Of a stretch of 64,000 nucleotides of DNA, positions 38,457-47,030 are shown piece by piece. The stretch is taken from assembly GCF_020990385.1 (NCBI RefSeq), contig NZ_CP087598.1:1927001-1991000 (forward strand), written 5' to 3'. The notes under the pieces are model-generated. The model had not been told where the DNA came from. It ran no database searches and saw nothing but the letters and a program-made list of their open reading frames with translations. A program made the position numbers and the translations under genes. Every line of letters starts with the position of its first letter. Within the stretch, counting starts at the first letter, position 1. This DNA is from Paracoccus sp. MA. Lineage in GTDB: Bacteria > Pseudomonadota > Alphaproteobacteria > Rhodobacterales > Rhodobacteraceae.

Positions 38457-39305
38457 TCAGGTCGCGGCGGTCTCGCGCACCAGGCTGATCGCGCGCACGT
38501 CGCGGGCCAGCGTGTCGCGCAGGATGGCGATGTCTTCGCCGTTCAGCACCACGCGCACATCGTCGCCGTCCTGCACCAGCTCGTATTCCTCGTCGCCGGC
38601 ATAATCCTCGGCCAGGGTGATGGTGATGTTGTCCGCACCGCCATAGGCGATATCCGCCGCGCCGCCCGCATCGCTGCGCAGCATGATCAGATCCGCGCCG
38701 TCGCCGCCATCGACGATGTCGCCCGCCCCGGCATGGATCGTGTCGTTGCCCTCGCCGCCCAGCAGCGTATCCGGCCGCTCGGGGTCCGAGGCATCGGGCG
38801 ACAGGATCAGGTCGTCGCCCTCCTCGCCGTCGATATGGACCGAACCGCCGTGATCCTCGATCCGGTCGTCGCCCTCGCCGCCGGTGATCGAGTGATGGCC
38901 CAGATTGGTGATGATCGTGTCATTGCCCAGCCCGCCGTCGATGGTGTCGCTGCCCTCGTCGGCGCCCAGGTCCAGCGCGCCGTAAAGGTCGTCCCCGCTG
39001 CCCAGATAGATCTCGTCGTCGCCGCTGCCCGCCAGGACCGTATCGTCGCCATAGCCCGCGCCGATCAGGTCGTTGCCCGAACCGCCATCGATCAGGTCGT
39101 CGCCGTCATAGCCCAGGATGCCGTCATCGCCGTCAGTGCCGGTCAGGACATTGTCCTCCTCGTCGCCCTCGATCAGCGCATCGCCATGCAGCCGGGGATC
39201 GTCGGCGGGCCCTTCCGGCGGATGGTCGTCGTCATTGCCGGATACCAGCGAGCCGATACCGACAAGGCCCAGCAAGCCCAGCATCAGGAAAATGGTCTGG
39301 TTCAT
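38457..39305 (-). CDS. membrane-anchored acidic RTX-like calcium-binding protein
   Basis: A 282-residue, strongly acidic protein. The N-terminus MNQTIFLMLGLLGLVGIGSL is a single hydrophobic helix (anchor or signal), followed by about 190 residues of RTX-like repeats (GSGNDLIGAGYGDDTVLAGSG, GGEGNDTI). A C-terminal domain VQDGDDVRVVLNGEDIAIL looks like the capping segment of RTX beta-rolls. No enzymatic domain is visible. Similar short proteins occur in Rhodobacteraceae with unknown function. Start ATG 39305 is chosen because it begins the hydrophobic helix. Calcium binding is inferred from the repeats. Confidence 0.82.
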   Translation of the reverse strand: MNQTIFLMLGLLGLVGIGSLVSGNDDDHPPEGPADDPRLHGDALIEGDEEDNVLTGTDGDDGILGYDGDDLIDGGSGNDLIGAGYGDDTVLAGSGDDEIYLGSGDDLYGALDLGADEGSDTIDGGLGNDTIITNLGHHSITGGEGDDRIEDHGGSVHIDGEEGDDLILSPDASDPERPDTLLGGEGNDTIHAGAGDIVDGGDGADLIMLRSDAGGAADIAYGGADNITITLAEDYAGDEEYELVQDGDDVRVVLNGEDIAILRDTLARDVRAISLVRETAAT

Positions 39306-39401
39306 CACGAAGTCTCCAAAGCGGTTGCCGGCAAGATAGACCGGCCCCGCCCCGCCCGGCAACCGCCGGAACACGCCCGGGTTCTTTCTTGGGCAAATAT
39401 C

Positions 39402-39458
39402 CCGCAGGGGGAGTCCGCCGCGCCCGCGGCGGACGGGGGACGCGAAGTCCCCCTGCGG
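39402..39458 (-). terminator. nested hairpins downstream of aapP
   Basis: CCGCAGGGGGA (39402-39412) pairs with TCCCCCTGCGG (39448-39458), enclosing GTCCGCCGCG-CC-CGCGGCGGAC (39413-39434). GGGGGAC (39435-39441) can instead pair with GTCCCCC (39447-39453). It lies 9 nt after the aapP stop and probably ends the aap transcript. Confidence 0.65.
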
Positions 39459-39467
39459 CGCCGCCGC

Positions 39468-40235
39468 TCAGTGCCCCAGGATCTGGGACAGGAACAGCTT
39501 GGTGCGTTCGGAGCGGGGGTTGTTGAAGAACTCCTTCGGGGTGTTCTGCTCGACGATCTGGCCCTGGTCCATGAAGATCACCCGATGCGCCACCGCCTGG
39601 GCGAAGCCCATCTCATGGGTGACGCACAGCATGGTCATGCCGTCCTCGGCCAGCTCGATCATGGTGTCCAGCACCTCCTTGATCATCTCGGGATCCAGCG
39701 CCGAGGTCGGCTCGTCGAACAGCATGATCCGCGGCCGCATGCACAGCGCCCGGGCGATGGCGACGCGCTGCTGCTGGCCGCCCGACAGCTGGCCGGGATA
39801 TTTATGGGCCTGCTCGGGGATCTTGACCTTGGTCAGGAAATGCATGGCCGTCTCCTCGGCCTCGCGCTTGGGGATCTTGCGCACCCAGATCGGCGCCAGC
39901 GTGCAGTTCTCGAGGATGGTCAGATGCGGGAACAGGTTGAAATGCTGGAACACCATGCCGACCTCGGAGCGCACCTTGTCGATGTTCTTCAGGTCGTTGG
40001 TCAGCTCGGTCCCGTCCACGATGATCTTGCCGGACTGGTGCTCCTCCAGCCGGTTGATGCAGCGGATCAGCGTGGACTTGCCCGAGCCCGAGGGCCCGGC
40101 GATGACGATGCGCTCGCCCCGGCTGACCACCAGGTCGATGTCGCGCAGCACGTGGAAGGTGCCATACCATTTGTTGAGCTTGACGATCTCGATCGCGGTC
40201 TCGTCGCTCAGGGCGGGGGCGGTTCCGGTGGTCAT
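39468..40235 (-). CDS. aapP: general L-amino acid ABC transporter ATP-binding protein
   Basis: ATPase of the Aap importer, 255 residues, polar amino-acid (PAAT) type. It has Walker [10 protein letters not shown] near residue 51, the insertion [20 protein letters not shown], signature [15 protein letters not shown], Walker [16 protein letters not shown] and switch His in CVTHEM. It is the last gene of aapJQMP and starts 10 nt after the aapM stop. Aap systems take up a broad range of L-amino acids, including glutamate and aspartate. Confidence 0.95.
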   Translation of the reverse strand: MTTGTAPALSDETAIEIVKLNKWYGTFHVLRDIDLVVSRGERIVIAGPSGSGKSTLIRCINRLEEHQSGKIIVDGTELTNDLKNIDKVRSEVGMVFQHFNLFPHLTILENCTLAPIWVRKIPKREAEETAMHFLTKVKIPEQAHKYPGQLSGGQQQRVAIARALCMRPRIMLFDEPTSALDPEMIKEVLDTMIELAEDGMTMLCVTHEMGFAQAVAHRVIFMDQGQIVEQNTPKEFFNNPRSERTKLFLSQILGH

Positions 40236-40245
40236 GCAGGTCTCC

Positions 40246-41700
40246 TCAGCGGTGGTCGCGCTTCAGCCGGCGTTCCAGATACATGGAATAGCGCGACATG
40301 CCGAAGCAGAGGATGAAGAAGATCGCGCCGACGAAGATGTAGGGCTCCCAATAGGCGCCTTTCCATTCGAAGCTTGCGCGGATGGTGTCGGCCATGGCCT
40401 TCAGCGGGTCGAACAGCCCGACGAAGACGACCAGCGTCGTGTCCTTGAACATGCCGATGAAGGTCGAGACGATGCCGGGGATCGAGATCTTCAGCGCCTG
40501 CGGCAGGATGATCAGCCGCTGCGCCTTCCAGTAGTCCAGCCCCAGCGCGTCGGCGGCCTCGTATTGGCCCTTGGGCAGGGCGGCCAGCCCGCCGCGGATC
40601 ACCTCGGCCATATAGGCGGCGGCGAACAGCGTCACCATGATGATGACCCGCAGGATGATGTCGAAATTCGTGCCCGGCGGCAGGAAATAGTTCAGAAGCA
40701 GCGAGGCCACGAACAAGAGCGTGATCAGCGGCACGCCGCGGATGAACTCGATGAACATCACCGCCAGCATCTTGATCACCGGCAGGTCCGAGCGCCGCGC
40801 CAAGGCCAGGATCACCCCCAGCGGCAGGGACAGCGCGATGCCGGCGACGCCGATGGTGATCGACAGCACGAAGCCGCCGAACTGGTCCGAGGAAACCGGG
40901 CGCAGCCGCAGCGGCAGCATCCCCGCCAGCGCCGAAGCCAGCGGCCCGGCCAGCAGCAGCCACCAGGCCGCGGCCGCCACCACCCCCAGCGTAAAGGCCA
41001 GCAGGCCGAAGCGCGAGGCCAGCAGACGCCAGACCGCGAAGCCGATGCCGAAGCCGGCCAGCACCATCGCCTCGCTCCACAGCGATCCGCCCCAGAGCAG
41101 CCAGACGGCGATGAAGGGATAGACCAGGCTGGCCAGCAGCGACCATTGCGGCCGGGTCTCGATCAGCGCCGACCAGAGCAGCATCAGCACCGCCATTCCC
41201 AGCAGCGCCCCGGTACCGGCGCCCAGCAGCGCGGCGATGACGAAGGTCAGCACCACCGACAGGCCCAGCACCACGCGCCGCGCCCGGGCGCTGTCGGCAA
41301 ACAGCACCGGCGCCAGCGCCAGGAACAGCAGGCCGAAGGCCAGCACCGGGCGCCAGTAAAGCGCCTGCGGATAGAAGCCGAACAGGAACTGGTTCCAGCG
41401 ATGCTTGATCAGCGCGAAGCAGGCACCCGAGGCGCCCTGCCCCCAGGTCTCGGCGATGATCTGCCGGCATTCAGCCATGCTGCCGGCGTTCCAGACCGAA
41501 TGCGAGAGCCAGGGGCCGACGGTGCCGACCACCAGCCAGACGATGCCCAGCCCGACAAAGGTCAGCGCGATGTTCAGCGGCCCCGAGAACAGGTTCTCGC
41601 GCAGCCATTTGATCGCGCCGGATTCGGCCAGCGGCGGCGGCTCGGGCGGCAGCATGGTCTCGCGCACATAGGCGACGGTTTCGGAATGCGTGTCGCTCAT
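40246..41700 (-). CDS. aapM: general L-amino acid ABC transporter permease AapM
   Basis: A 484-residue inner-membrane permease, long for a PAAT permease because of an extra N-terminal half with several helices, as usual in AapM. The core C-terminal part carries [20 protein letters not shown] and the ATPase-contact loop [20 protein letters not shown]. It starts one base after the aapQ stop on the same strand. Together with AapQ it forms the heterodimeric channel. Confidence 0.94.
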   Translation of the reverse strand: MSDTHSETVAYVRETMLPPEPPPLAESGAIKWLRENLFSGPLNIALTFVGLGIVWLVVGTVGPWLSHSVWNAGSMAECRQIIAETWGQGASGACFALIKHRWNQFLFGFYPQALYWRPVLAFGLLFLALAPVLFADSARARRVVLGLSVVLTFVIAALLGAGTGALLGMAVLMLLWSALIETRPQWSLLASLVYPFIAVWLLWGGSLWSEAMVLAGFGIGFAVWRLLASRFGLLAFTLGVVAAAAWWLLLAGPLASALAGMLPLRLRPVSSDQFGGFVLSITIGVAGIALSLPLGVILALARRSDLPVIKMLAVMFIEFIRGVPLITLLFVASLLLNYFLPPGTNFDIILRVIIMVTLFAAAYMAEVIRGGLAALPKGQYEAADALGLDYWKAQRLIILPQALKISIPGIVSTFIGMFKDTTLVVFVGLFDPLKAMADTIRASFEWKGAYWEPYIFVGAIFFILCFGMSRYSMYLERRLKRDHR

Positions 41701-41701
41701 C

Positions 41702-42955
41702 TCACCGCTCCTTCAGCTTGACGCGGGCGTTGAAGATGTTCATCCCGGCCGAGATGATCAGGCTGAGCGCCAGATAGATGCCCATCATCAGCACCATGCA
41801 TTCCATCTCGCGCCCGGTCTGGTTCAGCGTGGTGCCGCCCAGCGTGCCGCGCAGGTCCATGTAGCCGACGGCGATGGCCAGCGAGCTGTTCTTGGTCAGG
41901 TTCAGGTATTGCGAGATCAGCGGCGGCACGATCACCCGCAGCGCCTGCGGCAGCACCACCAGCGACATGGTGCGGCGCGGCCGCAGTCCCAGGGCAAAGG
42001 CCGCCTCGGTCTGGCCGCGGCTGACGGCCAGGATGCCGGCGCGCACGATCTCGGCGATGAAGGCGCCGGTATAGAGCGTCAGCGCCAGCCACAGCACCAC
42101 GAAGGCGTTGTCGAGGTTGATGCCGTCGGCGAAGTTGAAGCCGCGCAGCACCGGCGGGATCAGGTGCAGGCCGAAATACCAGGTCAGGAACAGCACCGGC
42201 ACGGCGAACATCGCCAGGCTGATCCACCAGGTCCGCGGCCGCTTGCCGGTCCGGTCCTGCACCCGCTGCGCCCAGCGCCGCAGCACGCGCCAGCCGGTCC
42301 AGGCGGCGGCGATGACCACAGCAAAGGCGATGAAGGCCCAGCTGATCCCCTCGCGCCCCAGCGACAGGGTGCCGGGCGGGTTGGTCATGCCGATCGAGGG
42401 AATGGCGGTATAGCGGTTGGTCGGCGCGATCATGTCGAACAGGATCATGTCCGCGGCCGGGTTCTCGCCCCGATAGGCGTTGGGCGGCGGCATGACCTCG
42501 GTAAAGATCGCAAGGCAGACCAGGATCCACAGAAGCAGGGGAATGTTGCGGAAGACCTCGACATAGATCGTCATCAGCCGCGCGATCAGCCAGTTCGAGG
42601 ACAGGCGCAGCACACCCACGATCACGCCCAGGATCGTCGCCGCGATGCAGCCCAGGATCGAGACCAGCAGCGTGTTCAGCAGCCCGATCACGGTGGCGCG
42701 CAGATGGGTATCGTCGGAATTGTACGGGATCAGCTGCTGGGGAATGTCATATCCCGCGCGGCGGAAAAGGAAATCGAAGCTGAGCGTCTTGCCCATGGCG
42801 GACAGGTTGCGCAGCGTGTTGTCGATCAGCCAGCTCGCCGCCAGCATCACCAGGATGAAGACGATGGCTTGCAGGGTCAGCGAGCGATAGCGCCGATCAT
42901 AGATCAGCATCGACAACCGGAACGGCGGAGTGTCCGCCCCCGTGTAGGTGACCAT
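41702..42955 (-). CDS. aapQ: general L-amino acid ABC transporter permease AapQ
   Basis: A 417-residue inner-membrane permease. A first helix near residue 30 precedes a periplasmic segment, with a core from about residue 90 onward. Conserved features are EVFRNIPLLLWILVCLAIF and the loop TEAAFALGLRPRRTMSLVVLPQAL. It lies between aapJ (106-nt gap) and aapM (1-nt gap), as in the aapJQMP order known from Rhizobium. Confidence 0.94.
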   Translation of the reverse strand: MVTYTGADTPPFRLSMLIYDRRYRSLTLQAIVFILVMLAASWLIDNTLRNLSAMGKTLSFDFLFRRAGYDIPQQLIPYNSDDTHLRATVIGLLNTLLVSILGCIAATILGVIVGVLRLSSNWLIARLMTIYVEVFRNIPLLLWILVCLAIFTEVMPPPNAYRGENPAADMILFDMIAPTNRYTAIPSIGMTNPPGTLSLGREGISWAFIAFAVVIAAAWTGWRVLRRWAQRVQDRTGKRPRTWWISLAMFAVPVLFLTWYFGLHLIPPVLRGFNFADGINLDNAFVVLWLALTLYTGAFIAEIVRAGILAVSRGQTEAAFALGLRPRRTMSLVVLPQALRVIVPPLISQYLNLTKNSSLAIAVGYMDLRGTLGGTTLNQTGREMECMVLMMGIYLALSLIISAGMNIFNARVKLKER

Positions 42956-43061
42956 GTATTAACCCCCTGTATCCGGCTGAATTCGGGCCTTTGGCCTCTG
43001 GCTTGCCGGCTTGTCATGTGCGGGCGGGGGATGCGCCCCCGCCCGCCCTTGTCGGATGCGC

Positions 43062-44087
43062 TTACCGGAACGGCATCGCATACATCAGGCCGCCCTGGGT
43101 CCATTGCGCGTTCAGGCCGCGCGCCAGGCCGATGGGGGTCTGTTCGCCGATGGTGGCGGCGAAGATCTCGCCATAGTTTCCGCCGGCCTTGATGGCGCGC
43201 TTCGCCCATTCGGCGTCCAGCCCGATCATCTTGCCCAGCTCGTCGGTGGTGCCCAGCAGGCGCTGCACCTCGGGATTCTGCGAGGATTTCGCCAGCTCGT
43301 CGATATTGGCCGAGGTGACGCCGTATTCCTCGGCCGCGATCAGCGCGTAAAGCGTCCAGCGCGCGATGTCGCCCCAGTTGTTGTCGCCGTGGCGCACCGC
43401 CGGGCCCAGCGGCTCCTTCGAGATGATCTCGGGCAGGATGATGTGGTTTTCCGGGTCCGCGAAGCTGGCGCGGGTCGCGGCCAGGCCCGAAGCGTCGGTG
43501 GTATAGGCGTCGCAGGCGCCGGCCATGTATTGCTGTTCGCCCTCGGCGTTGCTGTCAATGTTGACCGGCCGGTATTCCATGTTGTTGGCCTTGAAATAGT
43601 CGGCCAGGTTCAGCTCGGTCGTGGTGCCGGTCTGGATGCAGATCGTGGCGCCGTTCAGCTCCTTGGCCGAGGAAACGCCCAGGTCCTTGCGGACCATGAA
43701 GCCCTGGCCGTCGTAATAGTTCACGCCGATGAAGTCGAGCTTGAGGTCGGTGTCGCGCTGGAAGGTCCAGGTCGAGTTGCGGGCCAGCAGGTCCACCTCG
43801 CCCGAGGAGAGCGCGGTGAAGCGGGTCTGCCCGGTCGTCGGCACGTATTTCACCTTGGTCGCGTCGCCCAGCACCGCGGCGGCCATGGCCTTGCAGAAGG
43901 CGACGTCGAAGCCGGACCAGTTGCCGTTCGCGTCCGGGGCGGCAAAGCCGATCAGGCCGGTGTTCACGCCGCAGTTCAGCACGTCGCGGGCCTTGACCTC
44001 CATCAGCGTGTCGCCTTCTGCGGCCAGAGCACCCGAGGCCGCCAGGGCGACCGCCGTTACCGAGCCGAAGAATACTGATTTCTTCAT
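43062..44087 (-). CDS. aapJ: general L-amino acid ABC transporter substrate-binding protein
   Basis: Periplasmic binding protein of 341 residues with signal peptide MKKSVFFGSVTAVALAASGALA. The family 3 pattern is clear: GFAAPDANGNWSGFDVAFCKAMAAAVLG, then VPTTGQTRFTALSSGEVDLLARNSTWT, and a late GGNYGEIF. ATG 44087 follows GTGGGGAA at a good distance; a GTG four codons earlier is less likely. It is the first gene of the aap operon and probably the most expressed. Confidence 0.95.
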   Translation of the reverse strand: MKKSVFFGSVTAVALAASGALAAEGDTLMEVKARDVLNCGVNTGLIGFAAPDANGNWSGFDVAFCKAMAAAVLGDATKVKYVPTTGQTRFTALSSGEVDLLARNSTWTFQRDTDLKLDFIGVNYYDGQGFMVRKDLGVSSAKELNGATICIQTGTTTELNLADYFKANNMEYRPVNIDSNAEGEQQYMAGACDAYTTDASGLAATRASFADPENHIILPEIISKEPLGPAVRHGDNNWGDIARWTLYALIAAEEYGVTSANIDELAKSSQNPEVQRLLGTTDELGKMIGLDAEWAKRAIKAGGNYGEIFAATIGEQTPIGLARGLNAQWTQGGLMYAMPFR

Positions 44088-44190
44088 TGATTTCCCCACT
44101 GTTGTTCCCGGTCTCGCCCAGGAATGAGCCGATGCGAGGCCCGTTGGCGAGCCCGTTTGAGCAAGGAGCGTTTATGCCCCCATAAGCGGC

Positions 44191-44218
44191 ATTGTGCCGA
44201 TGGAGGGCGATGCGTCAA
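44191..44218 (-). promoter_or_regulatory. candidate promoter of aapJQMP
   Basis: On the minus strand TTGACG, a 16-nt spacer, then CACAAT. The -35 matches 5 of 6 and the -10 matches 4 of 6 consensus bases. It would give a leader of about 100 nt before aapJ. Confidence 0.45.
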
Positions 44219-44240
44219 GAAAGAACCCAAACGAACCGTT

Positions 44241-44951
44241 TCAGCCGCGGCTGAGACGCCAGAACCGCTCAGAATCGCGCATGGCGGCCAGGCGGGCGGC
44301 GGCGGCCTCGTCGGCCTCGGTGTCGCGGCCCCAGCGTTGTGCCTGAAATTCCTCGTCGATCCGGGACAGGGCATGGGCCGTCTCGGCATCGATCCGGCCG
44401 CGGATCACCGCCAGCCCCAGGATCAGCGAGCCGGGCAGGGTCACGAGATCGTGCAGTGCCGTCAGCCCGAACGGGTCCAGCGCCGCGACTTCTGCCTGAA
44501 GTTTCAGCAGCACCGCCGGGTCCTGCGGCACCGGGATCACGCCGTGGGTGATGCGCAGGGGCGCCCTGAGCTCGGTCGCCGCCCAGTCGATCAGCGGGTC
44601 CCAGCCCGCGGCCTGGGCGCGCACCAGCGTCTCGGGCGCCTCGGCGCGATAGGACAGAAGGTCGGTGCCGCCGTAATCGCCCAGCATCGCCGCAACCTCG
44701 TGGAACTGCGGCACGACCTTCTCGATGGCCGAATTGGCGGCGCGGGTCAGCGGCATGCGGTTGGGGTCGATCACCTCGTGCACCGCCTGCCATTCCCCGG
44801 CGACAGCCAGCGCCAGCGCCTCGGTCGGCAGGCGCAGCGGCTGCTTGCCCGGGGTGCGCAAGGGGCGCTCGTCCAGCAGCACGGCCCAGGCGCCCTCTTC
44901 CTTGTGGATCGCGACCGAGGCCCAGAAGCGCCGCGCCTTCCATTCACTCAT
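44241..44951 (-). CDS. ATP12-type F1-ATPase assembly chaperone
   Basis: A 236-residue soluble protein of the ATP12 family, known from mitochondria and alphaproteobacteria, which binds the alpha subunit of F1 during ATP synthase assembly. Conserved segments are FWASVAIHKEEGAWAVLLDERPLRTPGK at the start, AGEWQAVHEVIDPNRMPLTRAANSAI and GGTDLLSYRAEAPETLVRAQAAGWDPLIDW. It overlaps the end of the HAD gene by 8 nt. No atp genes are nearby, as is common for this gene. Confidence 0.92.
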   Translation of the reverse strand: MSEWKARRFWASVAIHKEEGAWAVLLDERPLRTPGKQPLRLPTEALALAVAGEWQAVHEVIDPNRMPLTRAANSAIEKVVPQFHEVAAMLGDYGGTDLLSYRAEAPETLVRAQAAGWDPLIDWAATELRAPLRITHGVIPVPQDPAVLLKLQAEVAALDPFGLTALHDLVTLPGSLILGLAVIRGRIDAETAHALSRIDEEFQAQRWGRDTEADEAAAARLAAMRDSERFWRLSRG

Positions 44952-45606
44952 CGGCCCACTCCAGCAATGCCCGGGTCAGCGCGGGATAATCCGGCGCGAC
45001 CAGCCGCGCCCCGGCCGCCTGCAGGGCCTCGGCCGGGCAGAAGCCCCAGCCGACGCCGAAACCGGCCATGCCGGCCGCCCGCGCCATTTCCATGTCGAAG
45101 GTGGAATCGCCGACCATCACCGCCCGCCCGGCGCCCACGCCGGTTTCCGACAGCGCGCTTTTCAGCATCGCCGGATGCGGCTTCGAGGGATGGCCGTCGG
45201 CCGATTGCCGGGTGACGAAGCGCGCGGTCAGCCCATGCGCATCCAGAATCGCCGCCAGCCCCCGCGCCGGCTTGCCGGTAGCGATCCCCAGCGCCACACG
45301 GTCCAGCGAGGCCAGCGCATCAAGGCAGTCCAGCGCGCCGGGATAAAGCGGCGGCAGCGCCCCGGCCGCGCGCGCGGCGATGAAGGATTCGCGATAGCCG
45401 GCCACCACGCGCTCGTGCAGATCGGGGCCCGCGCCGGGCAGCAGCCGCTCGACCGCGACCGGCAGCGACAGGCCGACGATGGACAGGATGCGCGCGGGCT
45501 CCATCTCGGGCAGGCCGGCGGCGCTCATGCCGTGATTCATCGCCTGGGTGATTTCCTGCTGGCTGTCCACCAGCGTGCCGTCGATGTCGAAGATGACCAG
45601 TCTCAT
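44944..45606 (-). CDS. HAD-superfamily hydrolase, phosphoglycolate phosphatase-like
   Basis: A 220-residue HAD-IA phosphatase. Motif I is FDIDGTLVDS at residues 5-14, motif II IATGKPARG, Lys in HPSKPHPAML and motif IV VMVGDSTFDMEMARAAG. The alpha-helical cap follows motif I. Family members include phosphoglycolate and pyrophosphatase enzymes; the exact substrate cannot be decided. It starts 6 nt after the pseudouridine synthase stop and overlaps the ATP12 gene, so these form one unit. Confidence 0.88.
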   Translation of the reverse strand: MRLVIFDIDGTLVDSQQEITQAMNHGMSAAGLPEMEPARILSIVGLSLPVAVERLLPGAGPDLHERVVAGYRESFIAARAAGALPPLYPGALDCLDALASLDRVALGIATGKPARGLAAILDAHGLTARFVTRQSADGHPSKPHPAMLKSALSETGVGAGRAVMVGDSTFDMEMARAAGMAGFGVGWGFCPAEALQAAGARLVAPDYPALTRALLEWADE

Positions 45607-45612
45607 GGCGGC

Positions 45613-46659
45613 CTATGCGGGATCGGCGAAGGGGTCTTCGGGCACGTCCTGCTCGGCCCAGCCCAAAGTCTTCCAGGTGCGCGCCATATGCTCGGGCAAG
45701 GGCGCGGTGACGGTGATCAGCTTCTTGGTGATCGGATGCTCGAAGCGGATCATGCGGGCGTGCAGATGCAGCTTGCGGCTGATCTCTCCGCCCAGCTGGG
45801 CGCCCCAGCCGTCGCCCAGGTTCTCCTGCCCCGAGCCGCCATATTTGCCGTCGCCGACGATGGGATGGCCGATCTCGGCCATATGGGCACGCAGCTGGTG
45901 GGTGCGGCCGGTGACGGGCACCATGGCCACCCAGGCGACCCGGCCGCCCAGCGCGTCCAGCACCGCGTAATCGGTATGGGCGCGCTTGGCGCCCTCGGTC
46001 GCCGCGACATCCGAGGGATGCACGGCCATCATCTTCTCGCCCTCGCCGCCCCGGCCGCGGCCCGGCGCCTTCACCAGCCCGTATTTGATCGAGCCCATGC
46101 GCGGATGCGGCACGCCGGCCACGGCGGCCCAGTAGATCTTGCGGGTCAGCCGGTGCCGGAACGCCTCGGACAGCGCGCGGGCGATGCGGTCGGTGCGCGC
46201 CAGCAGCAGCACCCCCGACGTGTCCTTGTCCAGCCGGTGCACCAGCTTCGGCCGGTCCTTGTAGCCGAACATCAGCGCCTCGGTCAGCCCGTCCACATGC
46301 CGGTCGCCCTGCCCCGAGCCGCCCTGCGAGGGCAGGCCCGGCGGCTTGTTCAGCGCGATGACGTGCTCGTCCCGCCACAACACGCAGGACTGGATCATCT
46401 CGGCATCCGACGGCTTGACGCGCGGCTTCGCCGCCGGCGCGGGGGCGGCGCCCTCGGGCAAAGGCGGCACGCGCACCTCCTGCCCGGCCTCGATGCGGGT
46501 ATTGGCCTTGACCCGGCCGCCATCGACGCGCAACTGGCCGGTACGGCACCATTTCTCGACCGCGCCCTGGGTCAGCTGCGGAAACCGCTTCTTGAGCCAG
46601 CGGTCGATGCGCTGCGCGCCCTCGTCCGCGCCGACGCGAATGGTCTGCACGCCGCTCAT
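45613..46659 (-). CDS. rluC: RluA-family 23S rRNA pseudouridine synthase (RluC type)
   Basis: A 348-residue enzyme. It has an N-terminal S4 RNA-binding domain (RIDRWLKKRFPQLTQGAVEKW), then the catalytic domain with HRLDKDTSGVLLLAR, whose Asp attacks the target uridine, and the late GRTHQLRAHMAEIGHPIVGD block. RluC modifies 23S positions 955, 2504 and 2580 in E. coli; similar targets are expected. The start overlaps the crcB stop by 4 nt. The RluC name rests on the domain order and length, so RluD or RluA relatives are not excluded. Confidence 0.87.
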   Translation of the reverse strand: MSGVQTIRVGADEGAQRIDRWLKKRFPQLTQGAVEKWCRTGQLRVDGGRVKANTRIEAGQEVRVPPLPEGAAPAPAAKPRVKPSDAEMIQSCVLWRDEHVIALNKPPGLPSQGGSGQGDRHVDGLTEALMFGYKDRPKLVHRLDKDTSGVLLLARTDRIARALSEAFRHRLTRKIYWAAVAGVPHPRMGSIKYGLVKAPGRGRGGEGEKMMAVHPSDVAATEGAKRAHTDYAVLDALGGRVAWVAMVPVTGRTHQLRAHMAEIGHPIVGDGKYGGSGQENLGDGWGAQLGGEISRKLHLHARMIRFEHPITKKLITVTAPLPEHMARTWKTLGWAEQDVPEDPFADPA

Positions 46660-47030
46660 GCGAAGATCCCCCGGCCAAGGGCCAGCCCGGCGGTCACCGC
46701 CGCCAGCGACAGCAGCACCGAGCCCAGCACATAGCCGAGCGCGGTAACGGCGGCGCCGCGCTCCCACAGGGTCATGGTGTCCAGCGCGAAGGCGGAAAAG
46801 GTGGTGAAGCCGCCCAGCATCCCGGTCAGCAGGAAGGGCGCCAGATGCTGGCCGCCCCGATGCGCGAGCAAGGCCGCCAGCAGCCCCATCGCCAGGCAGC
46901 CGGCGATGTTCACGCTCAGCGTGCCCAGCGGGAAGCCGGGGGTCAGCCGGCCGGCCAGGGTATTGACCCCATAGCGCGCCGCGGAACCCAAGGCCCCACC
47001 CAGCGCGACCTGAAGGAAGGTATGTTTCAT
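46656..47030 (-). CDS. crcB: fluoride channel CrcB (Fluc)
   Basis: A 124-residue four-helix membrane protein that exports fluoride as a dual-topology dimer. It has the typical start MKHTFLQVALGGALGSAARYGVN, the central NIAGCLAMGLL with the pore Asn, and GMLGGFTTFSAFALDTM with the phenylalanine-box residues. ATG 47030 overlaps the rarA stop by 4 nt; the rluC start overlaps its own stop by 4 nt. No fluoride riboswitch precedes it; expression follows rarA. Confidence 0.94.
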   Translation of the reverse strand: MKHTFLQVALGGALGSAARYGVNTLAGRLTPGFPLGTLSVNIAGCLAMGLLAALLAHRGGQHLAPFLLTGMLGGFTTFSAFALDTMTLWERGAAVTALGYVLGSVLLSLAAVTAGLALGRGIFA

